From: Porphyrobacter sp. TH134 | Lineage (GTDB): Bacteria; Pseudomonadota; Alphaproteobacteria; Sphingomonadales; Sphingomonadaceae | DNA: 64,000 bases | NCBI RefSeq assembly: GCF_002855495.1 | Contig: NZ_PKRO01000010.1 | Location: 1-64,000, forward strand | Direction of reading: 5' to 3' | Shown here: positions 1-8,106 of the stretch, in pieces | How the letters are laid out: each line of letters begins with the position of its first letter | Position numbering within the stretch: position 1 is the first letter of the stretch | Translations under genes and position numbers: made by a program | Notes under the pieces: generated by a model | The model's input: the letters and a program-made list of their open reading frames with translations, nothing else | Told to the model about the DNA's origin: nothing | Databases searched by the model: none

Positions 1-89
1 TCCACCCGCATCGCGCCCTTGGCTATCTCGCCCCGCGCGAATACATCACCCAATCAACCAGTGAGGAACTGTCCGGGAATTAAGGGGCA
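1..89 (+). mobile_element. 3' end of an IS3-family insertion sequence (partial)
   Basis: From base 3 the plus strand reads in frame as the C-terminal tail of an IS3-family OrfB transposase (motif RALGYLAPREYI), ending at the TAA at 80-82. The bases running to about 89, read inward from the tip, give TGCCCCTTAATTCCCG, which looks like an IS3/IS2-type terminal inverted repeat. The DDE core, OrfA and the other end lie left of the window. The element tip falls inside the reading frame of the neighbouring minus-strand gene. The family is fairly sure. The exact tip and the target duplication cannot be fixed without the left end. Confidence 0.7.
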
Positions 90-241
90 ACGACAGCCGG
101 CACCCAGCCGCGCGGGCAAAAATTCATTCCGTAAGGGATGATTTCACCGATGAAGGGCAAATACCCTGCTTGGGCCGGGGTCCCGGCGGCCAATGCGGCT
201 GACATCAGCGCCACGGATGCAACAAATTTTCGTGAATTCAT
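80..241 (-). pseudogene. secreted tail-collar-like protein, truncated by the IS element
   Basis: From ATG 241, behind a G-rich Shine-Dalgarno (SD) sequence, the frame encodes a signal peptide ending near TPAQA. It is followed by GEIIPYGMNFCPRGW, the opening of a phage-tail-collar domain as in small exported microcystin-dependent-type collar proteins. Intact relatives continue for roughly 100 or more residues with an N-G-x-L-L-P-I-S-x-N block. Here the frame enters the IS tip after a few residues and stops at 80, leaving 53 residues. It is read as the 5' remnant of a gene broken by transposition. Whether the short product is stable cannot be told. Confidence 0.6.
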
Positions 242-463
242 GACTTCGAACCCCCCCTTAAAACTTACCCTTACGTCCCTACGCAAAACTACACATTTCA
301 TGCAACTTGTAACGCGATTTTTGCCACAATGCTGAAATTTGGAGCCTATCGGCAGCACGATCCGCATGCTGGCACAGCACCGCCGGATCGGATGGTGGTT
401 GCCTTCGGTGGCCGTTTTGCGCAGTAAGAGTGCCTAACGGGGATGGGGGGGTACGGATCTTTG

Positions 464-751
464 ATGGACGAGCAGATTCGTCAGGACACCTTGTTCGTCG
501 CGTTGACACGGCCACAGATGTTTGCCGGGGTCACCTATTCCTTTTTCGTGATCAACCTTGTCATCGGGCTGGAGCTGTTTCTGATTTTCCGCAGCTTTTG
601 GGTCTTGCCCGCAGCGCTGGCGATCCACGGGGTCGGCATGATCCTGTCTTTGCGGGAACCGCGCTTTTTCGATCTGTGGATCAGCCGGGTGCGGCATTGT
701 CCGCGGGTGCGCAATTACGGTTTGTGGCGATGCAATTCGTACCGCCCCTGA
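464..751 (+). CDS. virB3: VirB3-like inner-membrane T4SS protein
   Basis: This 95-residue protein has the VirB3/TrbD pattern: a short polar N-terminus with L-T-R-P-x-M, then two adjacent hydrophobic segments (about residues 24-44 and 48-62), then a basic tail. VirB3 sits in the inner membrane and works with the VirB4 ATPase in pilus assembly. ATG 464 is chosen because it opens directly on the conserved MDEQIRQDTLF segment; an ATG at 443 is possible. The 3' end overlaps virB4 by 22 bases, so the two are probably co-translated. It is the first gene of the T4SS operon, and no virB1 or virB2 precedes it. Confidence 0.85.
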   Translation: MDEQIRQDTLFVALTRPQMFAGVTYSFFVINLVIGLELFLIFRSFWVLPAALAIHGVGMILSLREPRFFDLWISRVRHCPRVRNYGLWRCNSYRP

Positions 752-3120
752 TCCGGCCAGCTGTTGCCCGCGACCCCAAACTCGCCGCGCGTGAAACGCC
801 GGCGGGTGTGCACCTGCCATTCGCCCGGCATATTGACGATGTGACCATCGAAACGCGTGACGGATTGCTGCTGCAAACGATCCGGCTGCGCGGGTTGCTG
901 TTTGAAACCGCGGAATCGGGCGAGTTGAATTACCGCGCGGCGCTGCGCGATGCGATGCTGCAAACGCTCGGGTCATCGCGGTTTGCCATCTATCACCACG
1001 TCTGCCGGCGCCGTGCGGAAGTCGCGCTGCATGGCAGTTTTCCCGATGCCTTTTCGGCCGGCTTGGATGAACGCTGGCGCGACCGGCTGGCGGGGCGCCA
1101 GTTGTATGTCAACGACCTGTTTCTCACGATTGTGCGGCGCCCGTTGCAAGGCCGTGTCGGGCTGGCCGAGCGGGTTGGCACCTGGCTCGGCCGGACCTCG
1201 GCGCAGCGCGCGCTTCGCCGGGCTGAGGAGAAACGCGCGCTCGACAAGGCGCGTGAGGCGCTGATGGCGGCGCTCGGCCCTTATGATCCGCAGTTGCTGA
1301 GCGCCTATGACACCGCGCACGGGCGGCGTTCGGAAATGGTCGAGTTTCTGTCCTACCTGTTCAACGGCGAGATGAAGCCGCTGGCCATGCCGCATGGCGA
1401 TATCGGGCACCACATTCCTGCGCGGCGCATCAGCTTTGGCAGGGATACGGTCGAACTGGGCCAAAGCGCGCCCCATCCCCGGCGGTTTGTGGCGCTGGTT
1501 TCGATCAAGGATTACCCCGGCCAGACGATGCCGGGCATGTTCGATGAATTGTACCGCCTGCCCTTCGATCTCACCGTGTCGCAGAGCTTTGCCTTTGTCG
1601 AACAACGCGCGGCGCTGGGCCAGATGGATCTGGCGCTGCGCCGGATGCGTTCGGCCGAAGATGATGCGCTGTCGCTGCGCGATGAGCTGGCCTCGGCCAA
1701 GGATCAGGTCGCAGCGGGCCGCGCCAAGTTTGGCGAACATCACACCACGATTGCGGTTCACAGCGAGGATCTGGGCGCGCTGGACAATCAGGTTGCCGAA
1801 GTCATCGCGCTGTTGTCCGACCTCGGCATCAATGCCGTGCGCGAGGATCTGGCGCTGGAGCCGACCTTCTGGGCGCAATTCCCCGGCAATTTCCGCTACA
1901 TTGCCCGGCGCGGGCTGGTCTCCACCCGCAACTTTGCGGGGCTTGCCAGTCTGCACAATTTCCCGGTCGGCAAAGCTGGCGGCAATCACTGGGGTGAGGC
2001 GGTCACGCTGTTTGAGACGACGGCGGCGGGGCCTTATTTCTTCAACTTTCACCACAATGATCTGGGCAATTTCACCGTTATCGGCCCGTCGGGGTCGGGC
2101 AAGACCGTGGTGATGAACTTCCTGCTGGCACAGGCCCGCCGGTTTTCGCCGCGGGTGATCTTCTTCGACAAGGATCGCGGCGCGGAATTGTTTATCCGCG
2201 CGATCGGCGGCCATTATGATCGCCTCAACCCCGGAACGCCTGCCGGGCTCAACCCGCTGCAACTGGATGATACGCCGGAAAACCGCCAGTTCCTGAGCGA
2301 ATGGCTGTCCTTGCTGGCCGGGGGGGCATCGACCGCCGAACTCGATCACATCGGCGATGCCATCGACACCAGCTTTGCCCAGCCCCCCACCCGGCGGCGG
2401 CTGCGCTATCTGGTCGAACTGTTTCGCGGCGGCGATCGCCCGCTCGCCGATGATCTGTACGCGCGCCTCAAGCCGTGGTGGGGCGAAGGCGAGCGTGCCT
2501 GGCTGTTCGACAACGAAACCGACACCACCGATCTTTCGGCCGAGACTGTGGGTTTCGACATGACCGCCATTCTCGACAACCCGGCCGTGCGCACGCCGGC
2601 GATGTTCTATTTCTTCCACCGGGTCGAACAGCGGCTGGACGGGACGCCTGCGATCATCGTCATTGATGAAGGGTGGAAAGCGCTGGATGATGAGGTGTTC
2701 GTGCGCCGCATCAAGGACTGGGAAAAAACCATCCGCAAGCGCAACGGGATCGTCGGATTTGCCACACAAAGCGCGCAGGACGCGCTGGAAAGCCGCATCT
2801 CCAGCGCAATTATCGAGCAGGCCGCCACCCAGATCTTCATGATCAATCCCAAGGCCCGCGCCGAAGATTATATCAACGGGTTCGGGCTGAGCCGCCACGA
2901 GTTTGAACTGGTGCGTACCCTGCCTGACAATTCGCACTGTTTCCTGATCCGCCACGGCCGCGAAAGCGTGGTCGCGCGGCTCAACCTCACGGGCGAGCAG
3001 GATTTGCTGACGATCCTGTCGGGGCGCGAAAGCACAGTGCGGTTGTTTGATGAACTGGTGAAAACCACCGGCCCTGATCCTGATCGCTGGATGCAGCTGC
3101 TGATCGAGAAGGCCGCCTGA
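730..3120 (+). CDS. virB4: VirB4 T4SS ATPase
   Basis: A 796-residue VirB4/TrbE ATPase that powers pilus biogenesis and substrate transfer at the inner membrane. Walker A GPSGSGKT is at residues 452-459. Walker B is hydrophobic strand plus D646-E647 in IIVIDEGW. A following T-Q-S-A-Q-D segment fits the VirB4 C-terminal motor. The length matches typical VirB4 (about 790-820). ATG 730 is preferred because the frame is open much further upstream but family similarity starts here, and it overlaps the virB3 end. Its stop overlaps the virB6 start as TGATG. Confidence 0.95.
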   Translation: MQFVPPLIRPAVARDPKLAARETPAGVHLPFARHIDDVTIETRDGLLLQTIRLRGLLFETAESGELNYRAALRDAMLQTLGSSRFAIYHHVCRRRAEVALHGSFPDAFSAGLDERWRDRLAGRQLYVNDLFLTIVRRPLQGRVGLAERVGTWLGRTSAQRALRRAEEKRALDKAREALMAALGPYDPQLLSAYDTAHGRRSEMVEFLSYLFNGEMKPLAMPHGDIGHHIPARRISFGRDTVELGQSAPHPRRFVALVSIKDYPGQTMPGMFDELYRLPFDLTVSQSFAFVEQRAALGQMDLALRRMRSAEDDALSLRDELASAKDQVAAGRAKFGEHHTTIAVHSEDLGALDNQVAEVIALLSDLGINAVREDLALEPTFWAQFPGNFRYIARRGLVSTRNFAGLASLHNFPVGKAGGNHWGEAVTLFETTAAGPYFFNFHHNDLGNFTVIGPSGSGKTVVMNFLLAQARRFSPRVIFFDKDRGAELFIRAIGGHYDRLNPGTPAGLNPLQLDDTPENRQFLSEWLSLLAGGASTAELDHIGDAIDTSFAQPPTRRRLRYLVELFRGGDRPLADDLYARLKPWWGEGERAWLFDNETDTTDLSAETVGFDMTAILDNPAVRTPAMFYFFHRVEQRLDGTPAIIVIDEGWKALDDEVFVRRIKDWEKTIRKRNGIVGFATQSAQDALESRISSAIIEQAATQIFMINPKARAEDYINGFGLSRHEFELVRTLPDNSHCFLIRHGRESVVARLNLTGEQDLLTILSGRESTVRLFDELVKTTGPDPDRWMQLLIEKAA

Positions 3121-4334
3121 TGGCCTGTCCTGCCATTGTCACCGGCGATATCTTTCTGGCCCGGGTGATTGCGCACATTGATTGCCAGGCGCAGGTCATC
3201 GGCAGCTTTGGCTATCAGGCGCTCGCGCAGCCGGGATCGCCCGCGGGTGTGGTGGCGACTGTGGCGCTGACGGTGTTCGTTGCATTCTTTGGCATCCGGC
3301 TGATGTTCGGCCCGCCGCCCGGTATGCGCGATACGGTGCTGGATGTGATCAAGATCGGCATCGTGGTGACGCTGGCCTTTTCGTGGCCCGCCTTTCGCAC
3401 TGTGGTTTACAATGTCGTGGTGGATGGTCCGGCTGAGCTGGCGACGTTCATCGTCAACCCTCTTGGCGAGGAAACGCGGCCGCTGATAACCCGGCTGCAA
3501 AGCGCTGATAACGGCATTGTCGCGATGATCGACACCGGCACGGGCCGCGCGTCCGGAGCGTCCCTCAACAATCAGCCCACCGGCGCGACTTTCGCGGGTA
3601 GCTCGCTTCAGGAAGACGCGGCTTTTGGCTGGTCGCGTTTGCTGTTTCTTGCCAGCACGATTGGCACCATCGGGCTGCTGCGCTTGCTGGCCGGCCTGCT
3701 GCTGGCGCTCGCTCCGATCATGGCAGGCCTGTTACTGTTCGATGCAAGCCGCGGGATTTTCGCCGGTTGGCTGCGCGGGCTGGTGCTGGCGATGCTGGGT
3801 ACGCTGGGGGCGAGCGTGGTCTTGACGGTGCAACTGACCGTGTTGGAGCCGTGGATTACCGATGCGCTCAAAGTGCGCGCGCTGGGCTATGCCACGCCCG
3901 CCACCCCGCTGGAACTGTTCGCCATCACGTTGGCGTTTGGCGTCTTGCAGTTCGCGATGATCGCCGCCTTGTCCAAGGTGGCGTTTTACAAAGGCTGGCC
4001 GACCTTCCCCGGCCTTACGCTTCCGGCCATACCCATGACCCGCGCCCCATCGATCGAGACCGCCATGGCCGGTCCTTCGGACAATGGCCGGACGGGCCGG
4101 GCCCAGCGGATCGCGGACAGCGTTCAAACACTGATCCAGCGTGAGGAAAGACGCGATATGCAGCGCCAGACATCGGCCGCTTTGAGCAATAATCTGCGCG
4201 GCGACGGCGCCGCCTCCGGGGGGCAGGGCGGCCCCGCGCCATCGCCGGGCCAAGGCCAGCGGCTGGGCGATTCCTTCAGACGGACAGAACCGCGCGGATC
4301 GCTGGCCTCGCGCAGCAGGGATAGCCGCGCATGA
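3120..4334 (+). CDS. virB6: VirB6/TrbL-like polytopic membrane protein
   Basis: A 404-residue protein with several long hydrophobic segments, including about residues 43-64 and 76-92 and a cluster from about 175 to 300, followed by a hydrophilic, Gly/Arg-rich tail. This is the usual VirB6/TrbL layout, the inner-membrane channel component that contacts the transferring substrate. Its place between virB4 and virB8 supports the call, since sequence conservation in this family is low. The start shares a base with the virB4 stop, and the last four bases (ATGA) contain the virB8 start. Confidence 0.85.
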   Translation: MACPAIVTGDIFLARVIAHIDCQAQVIGSFGYQALAQPGSPAGVVATVALTVFVAFFGIRLMFGPPPGMRDTVLDVIKIGIVVTLAFSWPAFRTVVYNVVVDGPAELATFIVNPLGEETRPLITRLQSADNGIVAMIDTGTGRASGASLNNQPTGATFAGSSLQEDAAFGWSRLLFLASTIGTIGLLRLLAGLLLALAPIMAGLLLFDASRGIFAGWLRGLVLAMLGTLGASVVLTVQLTVLEPWITDALKVRALGYATPATPLELFAITLAFGVLQFAMIAALSKVAFYKGWPTFPGLTLPAIPMTRAPSIETAMAGPSDNGRTGRAQRIADSVQTLIQREERRDMQRQTSAALSNNLRGDGAASGGQGGPAPSPGQGQRLGDSFRRTEPRGSLASRSRDSRA

Positions 4335-5101
4335 ACGCTCCGGAACACCTCGACCCGGCCGATATCGAAGTCGCTGACAGCTGGGCATGGAGCGTCACCG
4401 ATGCGGCAGAACGCTCCGCCCGGCGCGGCTGGATTGCCGCTTCGGTCGCCGCTGCGATTGCGCTGCTTGAAGGGATCGCGCTGGTCGTCCTGATGCCGCT
4501 CAAGACCGTTGAGCCCTATACGCTGCTGGTCGACCGCCAGACCGGCCATGTCGAGGCCTTGGCGCCGCTGGATGCTGCCACCATTACGCCCGATGCCGCG
4601 CTGACCCGGTCGTTTCTGGTGCAATATGTGGTGGCGCGGGAAAGCTTCTATCCCGACAGCTTGCAGGAGGATTACCGGAAGGTCACCTTGTGGACCACGG
4701 GGGATGAGCGCAAGCGCTACATCAACCAGATGCAGGCCAGCAATCCGCAAAGCCCGCTGGCATCGCTGCCCAGCGGCAGTGCGATCAAGGTGGAAATCCG
4801 CAGCGTGTCGTCACTCAATGCCAAAAGCTCGCTGGTCCGCTTCACGACCATTCGCACCGATCGCGGAGGCACTCAGATGCCGCCGGAATACTGGGCCTCG
4901 GTCATCAATTACGGGTTCAGCGACGCGGCAATGAGCGAGGCTGACCGGATGCTCAATCCGCTGGGCTTTCAGGTGAGCCGTTATCGGCGCGACCCGGAAC
5001 GGCTGCCGGAAGTCGACGCCGCGCTCGAAGCGCAGGTATCCGCCGCAGAGCGCGCCGCGCGCGCCGCGCCTGTGCAGGCCGTTGGCGTGCCGGGCCAATG
5101 A
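4331..5101 (+). CDS. virB8: VirB8 inner-membrane T4SS scaffold protein
   Basis: 256 residues with a cytoplasmic N-terminus, one transmembrane helix (about residues 34-58) and a periplasmic NTF2-like domain. Diagnostic VirB8 features are A-W-S after the N-terminus, a V-x-P-Y-x-L-x-V-D segment after the membrane span, and F-x-V-x-x-Y-R-x-D-P-E near the C-terminus. It nucleates assembly of the VirB9-VirB10 core. ATG overlaps the virB6 stop as ATGA. The gene ends in an Ala-rich coiled tail and again overlaps the next gene by four bases. Confidence 0.92.
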   Translation: MNAPEHLDPADIEVADSWAWSVTDAAERSARRGWIAASVAAAIALLEGIALVVLMPLKTVEPYTLLVDRQTGHVEALAPLDAATITPDAALTRSFLVQYVVARESFYPDSLQEDYRKVTLWTTGDERKRYINQMQASNPQSPLASLPSGSAIKVEIRSVSSLNAKSSLVRFTTIRTDRGGTQMPPEYWASVINYGFSDAAMSEADRMLNPLGFQVSRYRRDPERLPEVDAALEAQVSAAERAARAAPVQAVGVPGQ

Positions 5102-5808
5102 TCCGGCCCGTGATCGCGTGCAGCCTGATAGGGCTGATGGTTTTGCCCGCCGCGGCAACCGCGCAAGTCCTGCCGCGCGCGGAGAGCACTGATCCGCGGC
5201 TTCAGACGATCGGATGGATCGAGGCGCGCGAAGTGACACTGACCGCCATGCCGCGCACCGGGCTTACCGTCATGTTCGAACCGGGCGAAAAGGTGGTGCA
5301 GGTCGCCATCGAGGACGAACAGCGCCTCACCGCGCAGATATCGGCGCAAGGGGACAGTATCCTGCTGTTGCCGCAAAACGATCTTGATGGTGTGAGGGTG
5401 CGCGTCAGGACGGATCGGCGCAGCTACCCTTTCCGGGTTCATACCGAAAACAGCCTGCTGGCTGCCTATCTTGTCCGCTTTACCTATGGCGGGGGTGACA
5501 AGCCCAGCGCGGCGGGGGCAGAGGCGGCACCTGCCGGGAATGTCTGGACCTACCGGCTCAAGGGCGATCGCTCGGTGTTTCCGCTAGCCGTGTCTGACGA
5601 CGGGTCGCGCACCAGTATTGCCTTTGCCGACGACCAGTCCCTGCCTGCGATATTCGCGATCGGGCCGACGGGCGAGGAAGAAGCGGTGAACGGCTATATG
5701 CGCGGCGATCTGTTCGTGATTGACCGGGTCTATCCCGAACTCGTGTTCCGGATCGACAAGGATAACGCCCGGGCCGTGCGCGCCGCCAGCGCCGGGGGCG
5801 CACAATGA
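5098..5808 (+). CDS. virB9: VirB9/TrbG T4SS core-complex protein
   Basis: 236 residues with an N-terminal signal peptide (cleavage near AATAQ, about residue 23) and a beta-rich VirB9/CagX body. The terminal part carries the family pattern of a T-Y-R-L-K-G strand and a V-I-D-R-V-Y-P-E-L-x-F-R segment. VirB9 forms the outer-membrane core ring with VirB10 and, in classical systems, the lipoprotein VirB7. No virB7 is encoded in the gapless virB6-virB8 junction. ATGA overlaps couple it to virB8 and virB10. Confidence 0.9.
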   Translation: MIRPVIACSLIGLMVLPAAATAQVLPRAESTDPRLQTIGWIEAREVTLTAMPRTGLTVMFEPGEKVVQVAIEDEQRLTAQISAQGDSILLLPQNDLDGVRVRVRTDRRSYPFRVHTENSLLAAYLVRFTYGGGDKPSAAGAEAAPAGNVWTYRLKGDRSVFPLAVSDDGSRTSIAFADDQSLPAIFAIGPTGEEEAVNGYMRGDLFVIDRVYPELVFRIDKDNARAVRAASAGGAQ

Positions 5809-6878
5809 CCGCGAAGGATCCCGCGCCGCAACCACCGGGCGATGATGGACGGCCCGTCGTTCCGCTGACGGCGCCAGGCAATTGGGGGCCCATCCTGTTC
5901 GGCGTGGTGCTGGTGGCGGGCGGGGCCATGCTGTTTTCTGCGCTGAACGCGGAACGCGCCGCGCTCCAGTCTCCCCGGACGACGATCGGCTCTGAAACCA
6001 ATCAGGGACGGATTGCCGCGGCCCCGCCGCTGGATATCCCCTCCTATACCCGTGATGATGCGCCCGTTCTGCTGCAACGCCGGGCCAATCCGGCCAATCG
6101 GGCGGATCTGTTGCCGCCTGCGCCGCGCCGTTCGGCCCCGCAGGATTACCCGCGCTATGTGCCGCCGCAGGGCTACATCCCGCCGCCTCTGCCGCCCCCT
6201 CCGGCGGCGCCGTCAGCCCCGCCGTCATCGTCCGGCCCCAGCTTCGATCAGGCCTTTGAACAAGCCAATGGCCGGCAGCGCGGCAATGGGGCAGCGGCAG
6301 CATCGACCGCGGACCGGGTGACCGCGCGGCGGCTGAGCAACCCGTCCCACACCGTGCCGCGCGGTACGGTGATCCCGGCGGTGCTGGAAACCGCGCTGGA
6401 TTCGACCCGCCCCGGCCCCGTGCGCGGGCTGGTGCAGCGCAATGTCCATGCCTTTGATGGCAGCCGCGTCCTGATCCCGCGTGGCAGCCGCCTTTACGGG
6501 GAATACAAGGCCGATCTTACGGTGGGCCAGCGCCGGGCATCGGTCCAATGGCTGCGTCTGCTGCGGCCCGACGGCGTCACCATCGAGCTGGATTCTCCCG
6601 CATCCGATCCGCTGGGCCGGGCCGGTGTGAAGGGCAAGGTCGACAACAAGTTCTTTCAGCGCTTTGGCGGAGCGATCCTGCAATCGGTGCTTGATATCGG
6701 CGTGGGCGTGGCGACCCGGCAGGTGACCGATGGCCTCATCGTCGCGCTTCCGGGCAGCTCGCAAACGATCGGGGGCAGCGAACAACAGCAGATCCAGCCG
6801 ACGCTGAAGGTGCGGCAAGGCACCAGCTTGTCCGTGTTCGTCGCGCGCGATCTTGATTTTTCGAACGTCGATCCATGA
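5805..6878 (+). CDS. virB10: VirB10/TrbI T4SS core-complex protein
   Basis: 357 residues: short cytoplasmic N-terminus, one membrane helix (about residues 26-47), a strongly Pro-rich periplasmic linker (about 100-145), then the TrbI beta-barrel domain beginning near residue 175 with A-V-L-E-T-A-L-D. The conserved V-F-V-A-R-D-L-D-F-S at the C-terminus is typical. VirB10 spans inner and outer membranes and senses ATP use by VirB4 and VirB11. It lies between virB9 and virB11 with four-base overlaps on both sides. Length is slightly below many VirB10 proteins (about 380-430). Confidence 0.93.
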   Translation: MTAKDPAPQPPGDDGRPVVPLTAPGNWGPILFGVVLVAGGAMLFSALNAERAALQSPRTTIGSETNQGRIAAAPPLDIPSYTRDDAPVLLQRRANPANRADLLPPAPRRSAPQDYPRYVPPQGYIPPPLPPPPAAPSAPPSSSGPSFDQAFEQANGRQRGNGAAAASTADRVTARRLSNPSHTVPRGTVIPAVLETALDSTRPGPVRGLVQRNVHAFDGSRVLIPRGSRLYGEYKADLTVGQRRASVQWLRLLRPDGVTIELDSPASDPLGRAGVKGKVDNKFFQRFGGAILQSVLDIGVGVATRQVTDGLIVALPGSSQTIGGSEQQQIQPTLKVRQGTSLSVFVARDLDFSNVDP

Positions 6879-7852
6879 TGGCGGACACCGGCTACTACCT
6901 CGACAGCTTTCTCGCGCCCCTCGCGCCCTGGCTGGCCCGCGAGGATGTGACCGATATCTGGATCAATCGTCCCCATGAAATCTGGGTCGAGACGCTGGGC
7001 GGGGCAACCGAATGCCATCATGAGCCCTTGCTTGATGAAAAGCTGCTTGGCCGGCTGGCCCGGCAGATTGCGGCCCGGGCATCGCAGGGCATCAGCCGCG
7101 CGCAGCCGCTGCTGGCGGCCAGCCTTGCCGATGGCTCGCGCGTGCAGGTGGTTGCGCCGCCTGCGACGCGGTCGGGCTATGCCTTTGCCATCCGCCGGCA
7201 CGTCGCCTCGGATCTGGCGCTGAGCGACTGGACCGATGCCGGCGCGTTTGACGGGCTGAGCGCGGCCAAGGCAGCGCCGGCTGGCGATCCGGCCTATCGC
7301 ACACTGGCCGGTGCCGAAGCGGCCACCTATCTCAGCGAGGCCGTACGGGCCCGCCGCAACATCCTGGTGTCGGGCGGAACGTCGACCGGCAAGACCACCT
7401 TCCTTAATGCCCTGCTGGCCGAAATCCCTGCCCACGAGCGTCTGATCCTGATCGAGGACACCGAAGAACTGCGGGTCAATCATGCCAACGCGGTGGGGTT
7501 GATCGCCGCGCGCGGCCACTTGTCCGAAGCTGCTGTCAGCGCCGAAGACTTGCTGATCGCGGCGCTGCGGATGCGGCCCGACCGGATCATTCTGGGCGAA
7601 CTGCGCGGGGTGGAAGCGTTCACGTTCCTGCGCGCAGTCAACACCGGACACCCCGGTTCGATGACCACAATCCACGCCGACACGCCGCGCCGCGCGATCG
7701 AGCAGCTGGTCTTGCTGGTGCTTCAGGCTGGCTCCCGGCTGTCGCGCGATGATGTGCGTCATTATGTGCGCGAAAGTGTCGATGTGTTCGTGCAGCTTGA
7801 ACGGAACGCAGGCAAACGCCGCGTGTCCGAAATCATGGTGCGCGAAGGATGA
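6875..7852 (+). CDS. virB11: VirB11 hexameric traffic ATPase
   Basis: 325 residues of the VirB11/PulE-type secretion ATPase family. Walker A GGTSTGKT lies at residues 167-174 (Lys173). Further family motifs are the Asp box L-I-L-I-E-D-T-E-E-L, the Walker B region R-P-D-R-I-I-L-G-E-L-R-G and the His box T-G-H-P-G-S-M-T-T-I-H. It acts on the cytoplasmic face, switching the machine between pilus assembly and substrate transfer. Two ATG codons are in tandem at 6875 and 6878; the first overlaps the virB10 stop. It is followed by the pilin-like gene with an ATGA overlap. Confidence 0.95.
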   Translation: MMADTGYYLDSFLAPLAPWLAREDVTDIWINRPHEIWVETLGGATECHHEPLLDEKLLGRLARQIAARASQGISRAQPLLAASLADGSRVQVVAPPATRSGYAFAIRRHVASDLALSDWTDAGAFDGLSAAKAAPAGDPAYRTLAGAEAATYLSEAVRARRNILVSGGTSTGKTTFLNALLAEIPAHERLILIEDTEELRVNHANAVGLIAARGHLSEAAVSAEDLLIAALRMRPDRIILGELRGVEAFTFLRAVNTGHPGSMTTIHADTPRRAIEQLVLLVLQAGSRLSRDDVRHYVRESVDVFVQLERNAGKRRVSEIMVREG

Positions 7853-8106
7853 GCGCAGCCCCGGCCACGGCCTTGCTCGACCCGCCGCTCTATTCGCCGC
7901 TTGGCGAGGCGGCGGGCTGGATGGGTCAGACCCTGTTTGGCACGCTTTCTGTAACCCTGTGTGTGCTGGCGGTTGCCACTGTGGGGTTGATGATGCTGTC
8001 GGGCCGGATGCCGGTGCGCCGCGGGATCGAGGTGGTGATCGGGTGCTTCATCCTGCTCGGCGCTCCGGCGATTGCGGCAGGGTTCACCGCCCTCATCCCG
8101 AACTAG
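7849..8106 (+). CDS. virB2: VirB2/TrbC-like pilin, last gene of the operon
   Basis: 85 residues with two hydrophobic helices (about 33-51 and 60-80) separated by a short basic loop S-G-R-M-P-V-R-R-G. This is the hairpin topology of VirB2/TrbC major pilins, and G-x-x-V-V-I-G-C-F-I-L-L-G resembles the second pilin helix. In the Agrobacterium order virB2 precedes virB3; here it is last and tied to virB11 by an ATGA overlap. The N-terminus lacks an obvious long cleavable signal peptide, so processing is unclear. Its 3' end overlaps the convergent ABC transporter gene by 14 bases. Confidence 0.72.
   Translation: MSAAPATALLDPPLYSPLGEAAGWMGQTLFGTLSVTLCVLAVATVGLMMLSGRMPVRRGIEVVIGCFILLGAPAIAAGFTALIPN

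Noticed and set aside
973-2955. Very long open frame antisense to virB4
   Set aside because: An expected by-product of high third-position GC. It has no SD or domain, and the sense strand is clearly virB4. The same holds for other long antisense frames, such as 8072-9664 and 9787-11961.
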